A stretch of 64,000 nt of DNA, from the NCBI RefSeq assembly GCF_004187715.1, contig NZ_QZWF01000013.1, positions 1 to 64,000 of the forward strand, read 5' to 3'. A program made the translations under genes and the position numbers. Shown one piece after another: positions 8,550 to 17,549 of the stretch (its first letter is position 1; each line of letters begins with the position of its first letter). The notes beneath the pieces were generated by a model, which was given only the letters and a program-made list of their open reading frames with translations, did no database searches and was not told where the DNA came from. This stretch comes from Streptomyces sp. F001 (lineage in GTDB: Bacteria; Actinomycetota; Actinomycetes; Streptomycetales; Streptomycetaceae).

Positions 8550-8563
8550 CTTTGGATCCAAAG
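8550..8563. promoter_or_regulatory. Palindromic operator 2 (CTTTGGATCCAAAG)
   Basis: A perfect 14-bp palindrome, CTTTGGATCCAAAG, overlaps the start of the VOC ribosome site (AAAGGAGGAAG). Binding here would block both transcription and ribosome access for the VOC-GntR operon, which would make it a strong autoregulatory site. Confidence 0.6.
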
Positions 8564-8573
8564 GAGGAAGATC

Positions 8574-9077
8574 ATGGCTCTACCCGGTCTCACCCGCCTT
8601 GACCACATCGGCTTCACGGTGCCGGACCTGGAGCAGGCGCACGCCTGGCTCGTGGACGTCCTGGGCTGTGAGTATCTGTATGCGATCGGCCCGTTGAGCT
8701 CGGCGGACGACTGGATGTCGGAGCATCTCGACGTGGACGCGCGCACGGTGCTGCGTCAACTGCGCTTCTACCGGTGCGGAGAGCAGGCCGTGTTCGAGGT
8801 CTTCGAGTATCGGACGGCTGAGCAGCGGACGGCTGTCCCGCGCAACAGCGACGTCGGCGGTCACCATGTCGCGCTCTACGTCGAGGACCTGGACGAGGCG
8901 GTGTCGTGGCTGAGGGCGAGGGGCGTTCCCGTACTGGGAGACCCGACCGTGAGTGCCGGACCGTCCAAGGGGCAGCGGTGGGTCTACTTCCTCTCACCGT
9001 GGGGGATGTACTTTGAGCTGGTGTCCTATCCTGACGGCAAGGCCTACGACCACGACCCGTCAGCATTTCAGAGGTGA
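8574..9077 (+). CDS. VOC-superfamily (glyoxalase/extradiol dioxygenase-like) protein
   Basis: This 167-aa protein has two beta-alpha-beta-beta-beta modules. Candidate metal ligands are His in LDHIGF (near residue 11), His in GGHHVALYV (near 101) and Glu in MYFELVSYP (near 147). Members act as isomerases, lyases or ring-cleavage dioxygenases on small organic acids. The ATG follows AAAGGAGGAAG at good spacing, and that ribosome site overlaps a palindromic operator. The GntR gene starts 6 bp after its stop, so the two form an operon. It is likely a pathway enzyme acting on a ring-cleavage or CoA-linked intermediate; the exact reaction is unknown. Confidence 0.8.
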   Translation: MALPGLTRLDHIGFTVPDLEQAHAWLVDVLGCEYLYAIGPLSSADDWMSEHLDVDARTVLRQLRFYRCGEQAVFEVFEYRTAEQRTAVPRNSDVGGHHVALYVEDLDEAVSWLRARGVPVLGDPTVSAGPSKGQRWVYFLSPWGMYFELVSYPDGKAYDHDPSAFQR

Positions 9078-9083
9078 CCGCAC

Positions 9084-9794
9084 TTGAGTCCTGCGCACGC
9101 TCGTGATCCGCGCGGGTCGGACAGTGTCAGGAGCCAGCGCATCGCGGGCATCCTCCGTGACGAGATCCTCGCCGGCGATCTGACACCCGGCACGTGGTTG
9201 CGCCAGGACGAACTCGCCGCGCGCCTCGGCGCGAGCCGTATCCCGGTCCGCGAAGCGCTGCGGATCCTGGAGTCGGAGGGCCTCACCGAGTCGTTCCCCA
9301 ACCGGGGTGCGCGGGTTCCCGTGCTCAGCCTCGAGGACGTGAACACGTACTACCGGATGCGTGAGCGACTCGAGCCGCTGACTCTGACGGAGAGCCTCTC
9401 CCGTCTCACCGACCAGCATCTCGCCCGCCTCGAGCGCATCCAGGACGAGATCGAGAACCAGAGCGACATCAACCGGTTCCTGCTGCTCGACCGTGACTTC
9501 CACATGACCAGCTATTCGGCTTGCCCCAGCGGCCACCTGCTGGCCATGACAGAGCGGCTCTGGAACTCCACCCAGCACTACCGCCGTGCGTTCATGGTCC
9601 TCGCCGACCCCGACCGGGCGACGATCGTCAACGCCGAACACCGGCTGATCCTCGACGCCGTGCGGCGCCGCGATCCTGAGGACTGCGAGCGGTACCTCAC
9701 GGGGCACATCCGCCGGACCAGGGTCGAACTCACGGCCCATCCCGAGCTTTTCGTCGACAGCGACGACGCGAGCGGGAGGCCCGCGGTCTCCTGA
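9084..9794 (+). CDS. GntR-family regulator, FadR/FCD subfamily
   Basis: This 236-aa protein has an N-terminal winged helix (SQRIAGILRDEILAGDLTPG then LAARLGASRIPVREALRIL, about 17-75) and a C-terminal all-helical FCD ligand-binding domain (about 90-220). FCD domains carry a metal-binding His set; DRDFHMTSY, NAEHRLILDAV and HIRRTR supply likely histidines. The start is TTG at 9084, 6 bp after the VOC stop, with GAGGTGA upstream. FCD regulators usually sense organic-acid pathway intermediates. Palindromes centred on TTGGATCCAA in the adjacent divergent promoter, and related half-sites before the aldehyde dehydrogenase gene, are its probable targets. Confidence 0.87.
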   Translation: MSPAHARDPRGSDSVRSQRIAGILRDEILAGDLTPGTWLRQDELAARLGASRIPVREALRILESEGLTESFPNRGARVPVLSLEDVNTYYRMRERLEPLTLTESLSRLTDQHLARLERIQDEIENQSDINRFLLLDRDFHMTSYSACPSGHLLAMTERLWNSTQHYRRAFMVLADPDRATIVNAEHRLILDAVRRRDPEDCERYLTGHIRRTRVELTAHPELFVDSDDASGRPAVS

Positions 9795-9829
9795 GCGGAC
9801 GAGCAGGATTCCGCCGGGGCGGTTGAAAC

Positions 9830-9858
9830 GGTCCGACCGGTCGAGCCGTCGGCGGACC
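9830..9858 (+). terminator. Possible terminator after the GntR gene
   Basis: GGTCCGAC pairs with GTCGG-CGGACC around a short loop 36 bp after the GntR stop. No U-run follows, as is usual in Streptomyces. It would separate the VOC-GntR operon from the aldehyde dehydrogenase gene. Confidence 0.35.
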
Positions 9859-9995
9859 TGCTGGACGACGAGTCGACCGGGCAGCCGGTCCGGCACCCGA
9901 TACCGCGACGACGGTCCCCGTCGTGCGCCTTCGGCACATGCGGCGAGGCCGGCTCCCACCATGCGCCGTTGATCGGTCTCTGTCGGCCGGCCGAC

Positions 9996-10086
9996 TGGAA
10001 TGTATCCAACTTGGTGCGAGCGCATGGTGTTTGCGCCGCAAGAGTACTAGTCCACGGTGAATGCGAAGCCTACGATGGATCCAATC
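9996..10086 (+). promoter_or_regulatory. Candidate GntR sites before the aldehyde dehydrogenase gene
   Basis: Two degenerate copies of the 8488/8550 operator lie here: TGGA-N5-TCCA at 9996-10008 and ATGGATCCAAT at 10075-10085. The second has the GGATCC core and one full half-site. Their position 37-127 bp upstream of the ALDH start fits operator sites and supports co-regulation with the E1 and VOC operons. The rest of the 9795-10122 gap has no coding potential. Confidence 0.45.
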
Positions 10087-10122
10087 GAGAATCATTGGTG
10101 CCCACGCCACGAGGAGAGCGCC

Positions 10123-11499
10123 GTGCCCATCGCCACCGTCAACCCCGCTACCGGGGAGCTCATCGAAGAGTTCACCCCACTCACGAAGGAGCAGGTCGAC
10201 CAGCGACTGACGCAAGCAGAGGCTGCGGCCGCGATGCTCCGGGCAACCGACTTCGGCACTCGCGCCCAGTGGATGCGGGCCGCTGCTGACCTGGTCGAGG
10301 CCGAGGCGGCCCACACGGCGCGAAGGCTCACGATCGAAATGGGCAAGCCGATCGCGCAGGCCCGCGCCGAGGTCCTCAAGTGCGCGCACGCAATGCGCTT
10401 CTACGCCGACAACGCCGAAAGCCTGCTGGCCGACCAGCCGCTCGCCGACCCGAGCACAGTCAAGGCATCGGTTGCCTACACCTCCTACCAGCCTCTCGGC
10501 GTCGTTCTGGCCGTGATGCCGTGGAACTATCCGATGTGGCAGGTGATCCGCTTTGCCGCGCCTGCGCTGATGGCCGGCAACGTCGGCCTGCTCAAGCACG
10601 CGTCGAACGTGCCGCAGTCCGCGATGTACCTCGACAAGCTCTTCGAACGGGCGGGCTTCCCCGCCGGCTCGTTCCAGACGCTCCTCATCGGAGCAGCCGA
10701 CGTCGAGGCGGTCCTGCGCGACCGGCGCGTCGCCGCCGCGACGCTGACGGGTTCCGAGCCGGCCGGGCGGTCGGTCGCCGCTGTCGCCGGCTCCGAGGTG
10801 AAGAAGGTCGTGCTGGAGCTGGGTGGGTCCGACCCGTTCATCGTGATGCCTTCCGCCGATGTCCGCGCCGCCGCCCGCACCGCCGTGACGGCTCGTACGA
10901 TCAACAACGGCCAGACCTGCATCGCGGCCAAGCGGTTCATCGTCCACACGGAGGTGTACGAGGAGTTCGTCGAGGCCTTCGTCGCGGGCACAAAGGCGCT
11001 GACCATCGGCGACCCGCTCGACGAGGAAACCCAGATCGGGCCGATCGCCACGGAGTCCGGCCGGCGCGAGCTCGTCGAACTCGTCGACGACGCCGTCGCG
11101 AAGGGTGCCGTCCTGCGGTGCGGTGGGTCGGCGGTCGGTACCGAGGGGTGGTTCTTCGAGCCGGCGGTGCTGGAGGAGGTCACCGGCGAGATGCGGGTGT
11201 ACCGGGAGGAGACGTTCGGCCCGTTGGCAGTGGTCCACCGGGTCGACGACATCGAGCAGGCGGCGGAGCTCGCCAACGACACTACTTTCGGTCTCAGTTC
11301 GTCGGTGTGGACCACTGACCCGGACGAGGAGCGGTTCCTGATCAACCGCCTCGCGGCCGGTGCCGTCTTCGTCAACGGCATGAGCGTCTCCTACCCCGAG
11401 CTGCCCTTCGGCGGCGTCAAGGACTCCGGCATCGGCCGCGAGCTCGCAGCGGAGGGCATCCGGGAGTTCTGCAACCTCAAGTCGATCTGGAAGAGCTGA
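10123..11499 (+). CDS. NAD(P)-dependent aldehyde dehydrogenase (succinate-semialdehyde type)
   Basis: This 458-aa ALDH has the catalytic Glu in LELGGSDPFIV and Cys in NNGQTCIAAKRF, plus the cofactor-binding MPWNYPMWQ. It most resembles succinate-semialdehyde dehydrogenases (GabD-like). The GTG at 10123 (PIATVNPATGE) has GAGGAGAG upstream and the family-typical start; an upstream in-frame GTG at 10057 would run through the operator and is rejected. It probably oxidises a semialdehyde from ring cleavage to an acid that enters central metabolism. Strand and operator sites link it to the GntR regulon. The exact aldehyde is unknown. Confidence 0.88.
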   Translation: MPIATVNPATGELIEEFTPLTKEQVDQRLTQAEAAAAMLRATDFGTRAQWMRAAADLVEAEAAHTARRLTIEMGKPIAQARAEVLKCAHAMRFYADNAESLLADQPLADPSTVKASVAYTSYQPLGVVLAVMPWNYPMWQVIRFAAPALMAGNVGLLKHASNVPQSAMYLDKLFERAGFPAGSFQTLLIGAADVEAVLRDRRVAAATLTGSEPAGRSVAAVAGSEVKKVVLELGGSDPFIVMPSADVRAAARTAVTARTINNGQTCIAAKRFIVHTEVYEEFVEAFVAGTKALTIGDPLDEETQIGPIATESGRRELVELVDDAVAKGAVLRCGGSAVGTEGWFFEPAVLEEVTGEMRVYREETFGPLAVVHRVDDIEQAAELANDTTFGLSSSVWTTDPDEERFLINRLAAGAVFVNGMSVSYPELPFGGVKDSGIGRELAAEGIREFCNLKSIWKS

Positions 11500-11787
11500 C
11501 GCGGACCTTCGGTTTCCTCGGACCGGGCGCGATGGGCGCGGGCACCGCCCGTGGCTCCTCGCACCCGGTCCTGCTGACAGCGCCGGGCGATGTGCCGCAC
11601 CGCGAGGTTGACTCGCGGTCTCCCCGAAGCATCCCGATCCCGGATTGACGTGTTCATGCCCCGAGAGGCGGTGTCGGCCGCGGCCGGCGCGACCGGGCCC
11701 CTCCCGCAACGCCCCGGCCCGCCGTCCGGTCGCAACACAACTCCCAGGGAATCCCCACCCCTTCGAGAACGAGCTCAGGAGAACCCT

Positions 11788-13083
11788 ATGACCGAAGCAC
11801 CGCCCTCGGCCGCGCCGACGGCCGCCGCGTCCCCGGAAGCACCCTTTCCCCGCTGGTACCACTCCATCCCACGCGAGCACCGGCCCGCGTTCTGGGCCGG
11901 GTCCGCCGGATGGGGCCTGGACGCCTTCGACTTCATGACCCTGCCGCTGGCCCTCGGGTCCATCGCCGCGGCATTCGCGCTGACTTCCACCGAGTCGGGC
12001 ATGATCGTGACCGTGACCGTGCTGGCCTCGGCGGTGGGCGGTGCCCTCGCGGGCATGCTGGCGGACCGGGTGGGACGGGTGCGGGTCCTGATGATCACTA
12101 TCGCGACCTTCGCGGTCTTCACCGCACTGTCCGGCTTGTCCCAGAACTACGGTCAGATGCTGCTGTTCAAGGGGCTCCAAGGTCTTGGATTCGGTGGCGA
12201 GTTCGCAGCCGGCGCGGTCCTGATCGCCGAGATCGCCCCCGCCCGGCATCGCGGCCGGATCATGGGATTCGTCGCCAGCTCCTACGCGGTCGGCTGGGCC
12301 CTGGCCGTCCTGGCCTATTCCGTCATCTTCAGCCACGCCGGCCCTGACGCCTGGCGCTATCTGTTCATCCTCGGCATCATCCCCGCCTTCGCGCTGATCT
12401 TCATACGGCGCAACGTCAAGGACTCGGACGCCTCGAAGGAGAATCGCCGCCGGGTCAAGGAGGCGTCCGCCACAACGGTGTGGAGCGGATTCGCCGAACT
12501 GTTCCGCCGCGACCTACGGCGCACCACGCTGCTGACCCTGCTGGTCGGGATCGGAGCGCAGGGCGGGTACTTCGCCATCTTCACCTGGCTGCCGTCCTAC
12601 CTGCACAAGGAGCGCGGTCTGACGGTCGTCGGGACCAGCGGCTACCTCTCGGTCATCATCGTCGGCTGCTTCCTCGGCTACACGACCGGCGGGTACCTGC
12701 ACGACTGGATCGGCCGCCGGAAGACGTACATCCTCTTCGCGTTCAGCGGCGTGGTGTGCGTGGTCGCCTACACCTGGATCCCCGAGGGGGCCAACAGCCT
12801 GCTGCTGGTGCTGGGCGTGCCGCTGGGGATGGCGGCGTGCGGATTGCTGGCCGGCTCGGGCGTGTTCTTCAGCGAGTTGTTCCCCAGCCGGGTACGCGGC
12901 GCCGGCGTCGGCATCGCCCACAACTTCGGGCGGGGCGTCGCCGCCTTCTTCCCCGCCCTCGTCGGCGTGCTCTCATCGATCCTCGGACTGAAGGCGGCCA
13001 TGGGCATCGGAGCACTGGGGTACGTCCTGGTGATCGTCGGCGTGCTGGCGCTCCCGGAGACCCGGGGCCGGCAGATCGCGTAG
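11788..13083 (+). CDS. MFS transporter, aromatic acid/sugar acid:H+ symporter type
   Basis: This 431-aa protein has about 12 hydrophobic spans. The MFS signature GMLADRVGRVRVL follows TM2, with a repeat near HDWIGRRKTY after TM8. GWGLDAFDFMTLPLALG in TM1, with a DAFD motif, is typical of aromatic-acid:H+ symporters (AAHS) and related sialate/metabolite importers. The ATG at 11788 follows CAGGAGAACCCT. It lies 288 bp after the ALDH gene on the same strand. The natural reading is uptake of the island's growth substrate across the cytoplasmic membrane. Confidence 0.85.
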   Translation: MTEAPPSAAPTAAASPEAPFPRWYHSIPREHRPAFWAGSAGWGLDAFDFMTLPLALGSIAAAFALTSTESGMIVTVTVLASAVGGALAGMLADRVGRVRVLMITIATFAVFTALSGLSQNYGQMLLFKGLQGLGFGGEFAAGAVLIAEIAPARHRGRIMGFVASSYAVGWALAVLAYSVIFSHAGPDAWRYLFILGIIPAFALIFIRRNVKDSDASKENRRRVKEASATTVWSGFAELFRRDLRRTTLLTLLVGIGAQGGYFAIFTWLPSYLHKERGLTVVGTSGYLSVIIVGCFLGYTTGGYLHDWIGRRKTYILFAFSGVVCVVAYTWIPEGANSLLLVLGVPLGMAACGLLAGSGVFFSELFPSRVRGAGVGIAHNFGRGVAAFFPALVGVLSSILGLKAAMGIGALGYVLVIVGVLALPETRGRQIA

Positions 13084-13116
13084 ATCCGAGGCCAAGAGGA
13101 AGAAGCAGAGCCCTCT

Positions 13117-13153
13117 GTGCGACGTCCCGGCGAGAACTCACGGGACGTCGCAC
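13117..13153. terminator. Bidirectional hairpin between convergent genes
   Basis: A perfect 13-bp inverted repeat, GTGCGACGTCCCG paired with CGGGACGTCGCAC around an 11-nt loop, begins 33 bp after the MFS stop. It faces the leftward flavin oxidase gene. The remaining 13154-13409 sequence shows nothing coding. Confidence 0.65.
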
Positions 13154-13409
13154 GGACGTACGCTCCACGCACCGGACCGGGAAAGCGCAAGGTGACGACT
13201 ACGACGTCGTCATGCGCTTCAGGCGCAGGGCGAGAGCGTCGTGACGGTGGAGCAGGGCTGTGGCGACGCGGGGAAGTTCGGTGGCGCCGCCGCCAGGTAC
13301 GGCCGCGGTCCGGTTGCCGCGGAGATCCCGGAGTTCGCCCCGCCGGTACGGGGCGAAAGGAAGAGCGCCACACGGCGAGCCGCTCGTGTGACGCCCCGCC
13401 CGTGTGCGG

Positions 13410-14828
13410 TCAGTCGGTGGTCTCAGGTGCGATGTTCTTGTTGAAGCGGAGCAGGTTCTGAGGGTCCCAGGCGGCCTTGATCGAACGCAGCCGCTGGTGT
13501 TTGGCCTCGCTGCCGTGCACTCCGCGGCGCCACTCTTCGCCCAGGTCGTCGGTGAGGTTGGCGTAGCCGTTCGTCAGCGTGTGCGGCCGCATCGCCTCGG
13601 TGAGGGTCGTCGCCCACTCGTCGTACTGCGCGTCGGACTCGGGTTCGTCCCACTTGCAGATGGCTTCCCACAGCCAGCCGGCTCCCGCACGGGAGAAGGC
13701 CACGGCGTCCTCGTCCATGTCCTCGGAGATCGCACCGCCCATGAACGAGATGTTGATCGAGTAGATGTCGCCGGGTCCGGCCGGCACGGTGGCAACGTGC
13801 TCCAGCAGCACGTCGACGGCGTCGCCGGACAGTGTCGGCAGGTACCCACCACGCAGGTTCATGCGCATGCCGTAGGGGGCGACGGCGTCGAGCATGCTGT
13901 TCGCCTGAACCCACGTGGTCTTCGTGACCAGGTTGGCCAGCGGTTGGCCGAGCGCGGCGAGCGACTCGACGACCTCGTCGGCCGTGGCGGGCTCCCCGGT
14001 GTGGACCACGACGAGAATCAGCGCCGGCTTCCCGTGCACTTCATCGGGCAGCATCGGAAGCGGGGGAGCATCAGCGATCGCGACCAGCAGGCCCAGCTCC
14101 CGCGGGGCTGTGGCCAGGTGCGCCGAAAGCTTGCCGAGGACATCGGCTGCCTGGTCGAACGGGAATATCAGCTGTCCTGCGACGACGTCGGGGCCGACCG
14201 GGTGCGCGCGGTACTCGAGCGAGGTGACGACTCCGAAGTTGCCGCCCCCGCCGCGCAGCGCCCAGAACAGCTCGGAATTCTCGGTCTCGTCGGCGCGGAC
14301 CTTGCGGCCGTCCACAGTGATCACGTCGCAGGCCAGCAGATTGTCGACGGTGGCGCCGTAGCGGCGCATCAGGAAGCCGATGCCGCCGCCCAGGGTCAGC
14401 CCGGCGACGCCGGTGTTGCTGACCGTCCCGGCGGGTACGGCCAGGCCGTGCTGCTGTGCGGCGGCGTCCATCTCGCCGAGCCTGACGCCAGGTTGGGCCC
14501 GTACCACCCGGGTCTCCGGGTCGACGATGACGTCCCGCATCGCCGAGAGGTCGATGACCAACGCGCCACCCGGCATCGCATAGCCGTCGGAACCGTGCCC
14601 GCCACTGCGTACGGCCACCGGGATGGTGTGTGCGGTGGCGTAGCGCAGGACGGTGGCGACGTCCTCCTCGTCGGCGCACTGCGCGATCAGCGCGGGACCC
14701 TCGTCGGCGGCACGGCCTTGGTACACCGCACGTGCCGCGTCGTACTGGTCGTCGCCGGGCCGCAGCACCGCGCCGCGGAATTCGGTCGGGAAGTCGGAGT
14801 GAGTGCGGTGGTCTGTCGACACGTGCAT
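13410..14828 (-). CDS. FAD-linked oxidase, berberine-bridge/PCMH type
   Basis: This 472-aa protein has a PCMH FAD-binding domain (about 40-215) and a berberine-type C-terminal domain ending RSIKAAWDPQNLLRFNKNI. The flavin-attaching histidine is in RSGGHGSDGYAMPGG (His78). The second, cysteinyl attachment point seen in bicovalent members is not evident (ATVDNLL at that position), so flavin is probably monocovalent. Such enzymes oxidise alcohols, sugars or benzylic/allylic positions with O2. The ATG at 14828 has AGGAG 7 nt upstream; longer frames upstream are excluded. No signal peptide, so cytoplasmic. It may act on the island's substrate or be independent. Confidence 0.82.
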   Translation of the reverse strand: MHVSTDHRTHSDFPTEFRGAVLRPGDDQYDAARAVYQGRAADEGPALIAQCADEEDVATVLRYATAHTIPVAVRSGGHGSDGYAMPGGALVIDLSAMRDVIVDPETRVVRAQPGVRLGEMDAAAQQHGLAVPAGTVSNTGVAGLTLGGGIGFLMRRYGATVDNLLACDVITVDGRKVRADETENSELFWALRGGGGNFGVVTSLEYRAHPVGPDVVAGQLIFPFDQAADVLGKLSAHLATAPRELGLLVAIADAPPLPMLPDEVHGKPALILVVVHTGEPATADEVVESLAALGQPLANLVTKTTWVQANSMLDAVAPYGMRMNLRGGYLPTLSGDAVDVLLEHVATVPAGPGDIYSINISFMGGAISEDMDEDAVAFSRAGAGWLWEAICKWDEPESDAQYDEWATTLTEAMRPHTLTNGYANLTDDLGEEWRRGVHGSEAKHQRLRSIKAAWDPQNLLRFNKNIAPETTD

Positions 14829-14920
14829 GGGGGGCTCCTGTGTCAGGGATGTACAAGACGATGGATGTTCGTCGCCGATGGGCGGCGCCTTCGGCGAGAC
14901 GCGTATCGGAGGACCCGCAG

Positions 14921-14960
14921 GACGTGCGCTTCGGCATCCACCCGGTCGCGGGCCGGCTGC
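14921..14960 (+). pseudogene. Relic fragment of a second pntB gene
   Basis: On the plus strand this stretch encodes DVRFGIHPVAGRL, identical over 12 residues to the conserved NADP(H)-binding part of the intact PntB at 16099-17538. At DNA level it matches the complement of 16434-16473 at 37 of 40 positions. Similarity stops on both sides. It lies just upstream of the flavin oxidase start, in opposite orientation to the intact gene. It reads as a recombination scar. Confidence 0.5.
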
Positions 14961-15021
14961 TCCGTGACGGGCGGTGCTATGAACCAGCACCACCCGTCAC
15001 AGCAGCGGCTTGGCAGCAAGA

Positions 15022-15741
15022 TCAGTAATCGAACACCTCGATGAAACGTGGCAGCGAAGCGTCGAGCGCGTCGTCGTATGACATCGATGCGAATTCGTAG
15101 ACCGAGCGACGGCCAGGGGCACCTGCGCCAGCCGCCCTCAGTGCGTTGTCGAGCCACTCCTGGGCAACCACAGCTGCTCGGCCGGCCTCAACCACGGCCT
15201 GCACGAGACCGACCTCGCGGGCTCTCTCGGCGGTGAACGGCTTGCCGGAACCGATGTTCTCGATCGCCAGGCGCGGCCCAAGCCGATGAATGATGGGCAC
15301 CTGCGCGATCATCGGCCACATCCCGGCGCTGACCTCCACCGTGCCGATTCGCGCACTGTCCACTGCGACGGCGAAGTCGCAGGCCGCTACGAACGAAGCG
15401 CCGCTGGCGAGCGCGTCGCCGTTGACGGCAGCCGCGACAGACAAACCCAGATGAGGGAAGATCCGGAGGGCGTCCAGCAACGCCTCGCCGAACAGAGCTG
15501 GATCTGCACCAGCTTTGATGGCAGCGATGTCGAGACCGCCGCAGAAGGTGTCACCTGCACCGGTGAGCAGGACGGCGCGGATGTCCGGGTTGTCGTCACA
15601 CTCCTGCAGGCGGGTGCGGATGTCGGTGAGGATGCCTGGGTTCAGCAGGTTCCGCTCGCCATTGTGAATGGTCAAGATGGCGGTAGCACCGACCGTTTCT
15701 TGCTCTACGCCGCCGCTCCAGACGTTGTCCACGCTGTTCAT
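15022..15741 (-). CDS. Enoyl-CoA hydratase/isomerase-family protein
   Basis: This 239-aa crotonase-fold protein has the first oxyanion segment GAGDTFCGGLDIAAIK and the second AVNGDALASGASFVAACDFAV. The two catalytic Glu residues of true hydratases (near AxxEAG/GxPE) are not clearly present: the equivalent region reads TVEVSAGMWPM, so an isomerase, hydrolase or lyase activity is also possible. The ATG at 15741 (MNSVDN) is preferred to an upstream start without a ribosome site. It is one of three leftward genes between the flavin oxidase and pntB, though separated from both by 190-360 bp. It could act on CoA-linked pathway products. Confidence 0.78.
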   Translation of the reverse strand: MNSVDNVWSGGVEQETVGATAILTIHNGERNLLNPGILTDIRTRLQECDDNPDIRAVLLTGAGDTFCGGLDIAAIKAGADPALFGEALLDALRIFPHLGLSVAAAVNGDALASGASFVAACDFAVAVDSARIGTVEVSAGMWPMIAQVPIIHRLGPRLAIENIGSGKPFTAERAREVGLVQAVVEAGRAAVVAQEWLDNALRAAGAGAPGRRSVYEFASMSYDDALDASLPRFIEVFDY

Positions 15742-16098
15742 AATCCGAGTCCTCTCACTTTGTTGACGAGGTGCGGTCCGTCTGTCGAAAACGGCGCGCT
15801 CGATTCCTGGCATGTCGGACTCACTGCGTCGCGATGCGTCCTACTGCGTCCCCGCCCAGGGCGCTGCGTCACGGTGCCGGAATGCTCGGCGACCTCAGCG
15901 TCCTCGACGCGCTTGGAAGAGGTGACCAGCTCGGCGTCTCCGAGCCGCGGGTGGCTCTCGCCTGCCAGTGCTGCCGTCACTCGTGGCCCCTCGACCGTCA
16001 CGAGCGCGTGGACCGGCGTCGAACTCCCGGAGCCCGGATTGCGCGCCAATCTCGTTGCTGTGCCTGGTCAGTTGCTGACGCCTGCAGCAAGACTTGTA
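15742..16098. other. Intergenic stretch, 357 bp
   Basis: A leftward open frame (15738-16049) exists but has no ribosome site and overlaps the start of the hydratase gene; I cannot match it to a family. The region probably holds the promoter of the enoyl-CoA hydratase-like gene and the end of the pntAB transcript. Confidence 0.4.
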
Positions 16099-17538
<1,440 letters not shown>

Positions 17539-17549
17539 GACAGGCCCCC

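Noticed and set aside
9060..10025. Long leftward open frame opposite the GntR gene
   Set aside because: It is the antisense shadow of the GntR gene, has no ribosome site and its translation resembles no protein; the plus-strand gene has clear domains.
10057..10122. Earlier GTG start for the aldehyde dehydrogenase
   Set aside because: It would place the operator-like ATGGATCCAAT inside the coding region; the GTG at 10123 has a ribosome site and the family-typical start.
15738..16049. Leftward 103-codon frame between the hydratase and pntB
   Set aside because: No ribosome site, overlaps the hydratase start region and matches no family I know; treated as non-coding.
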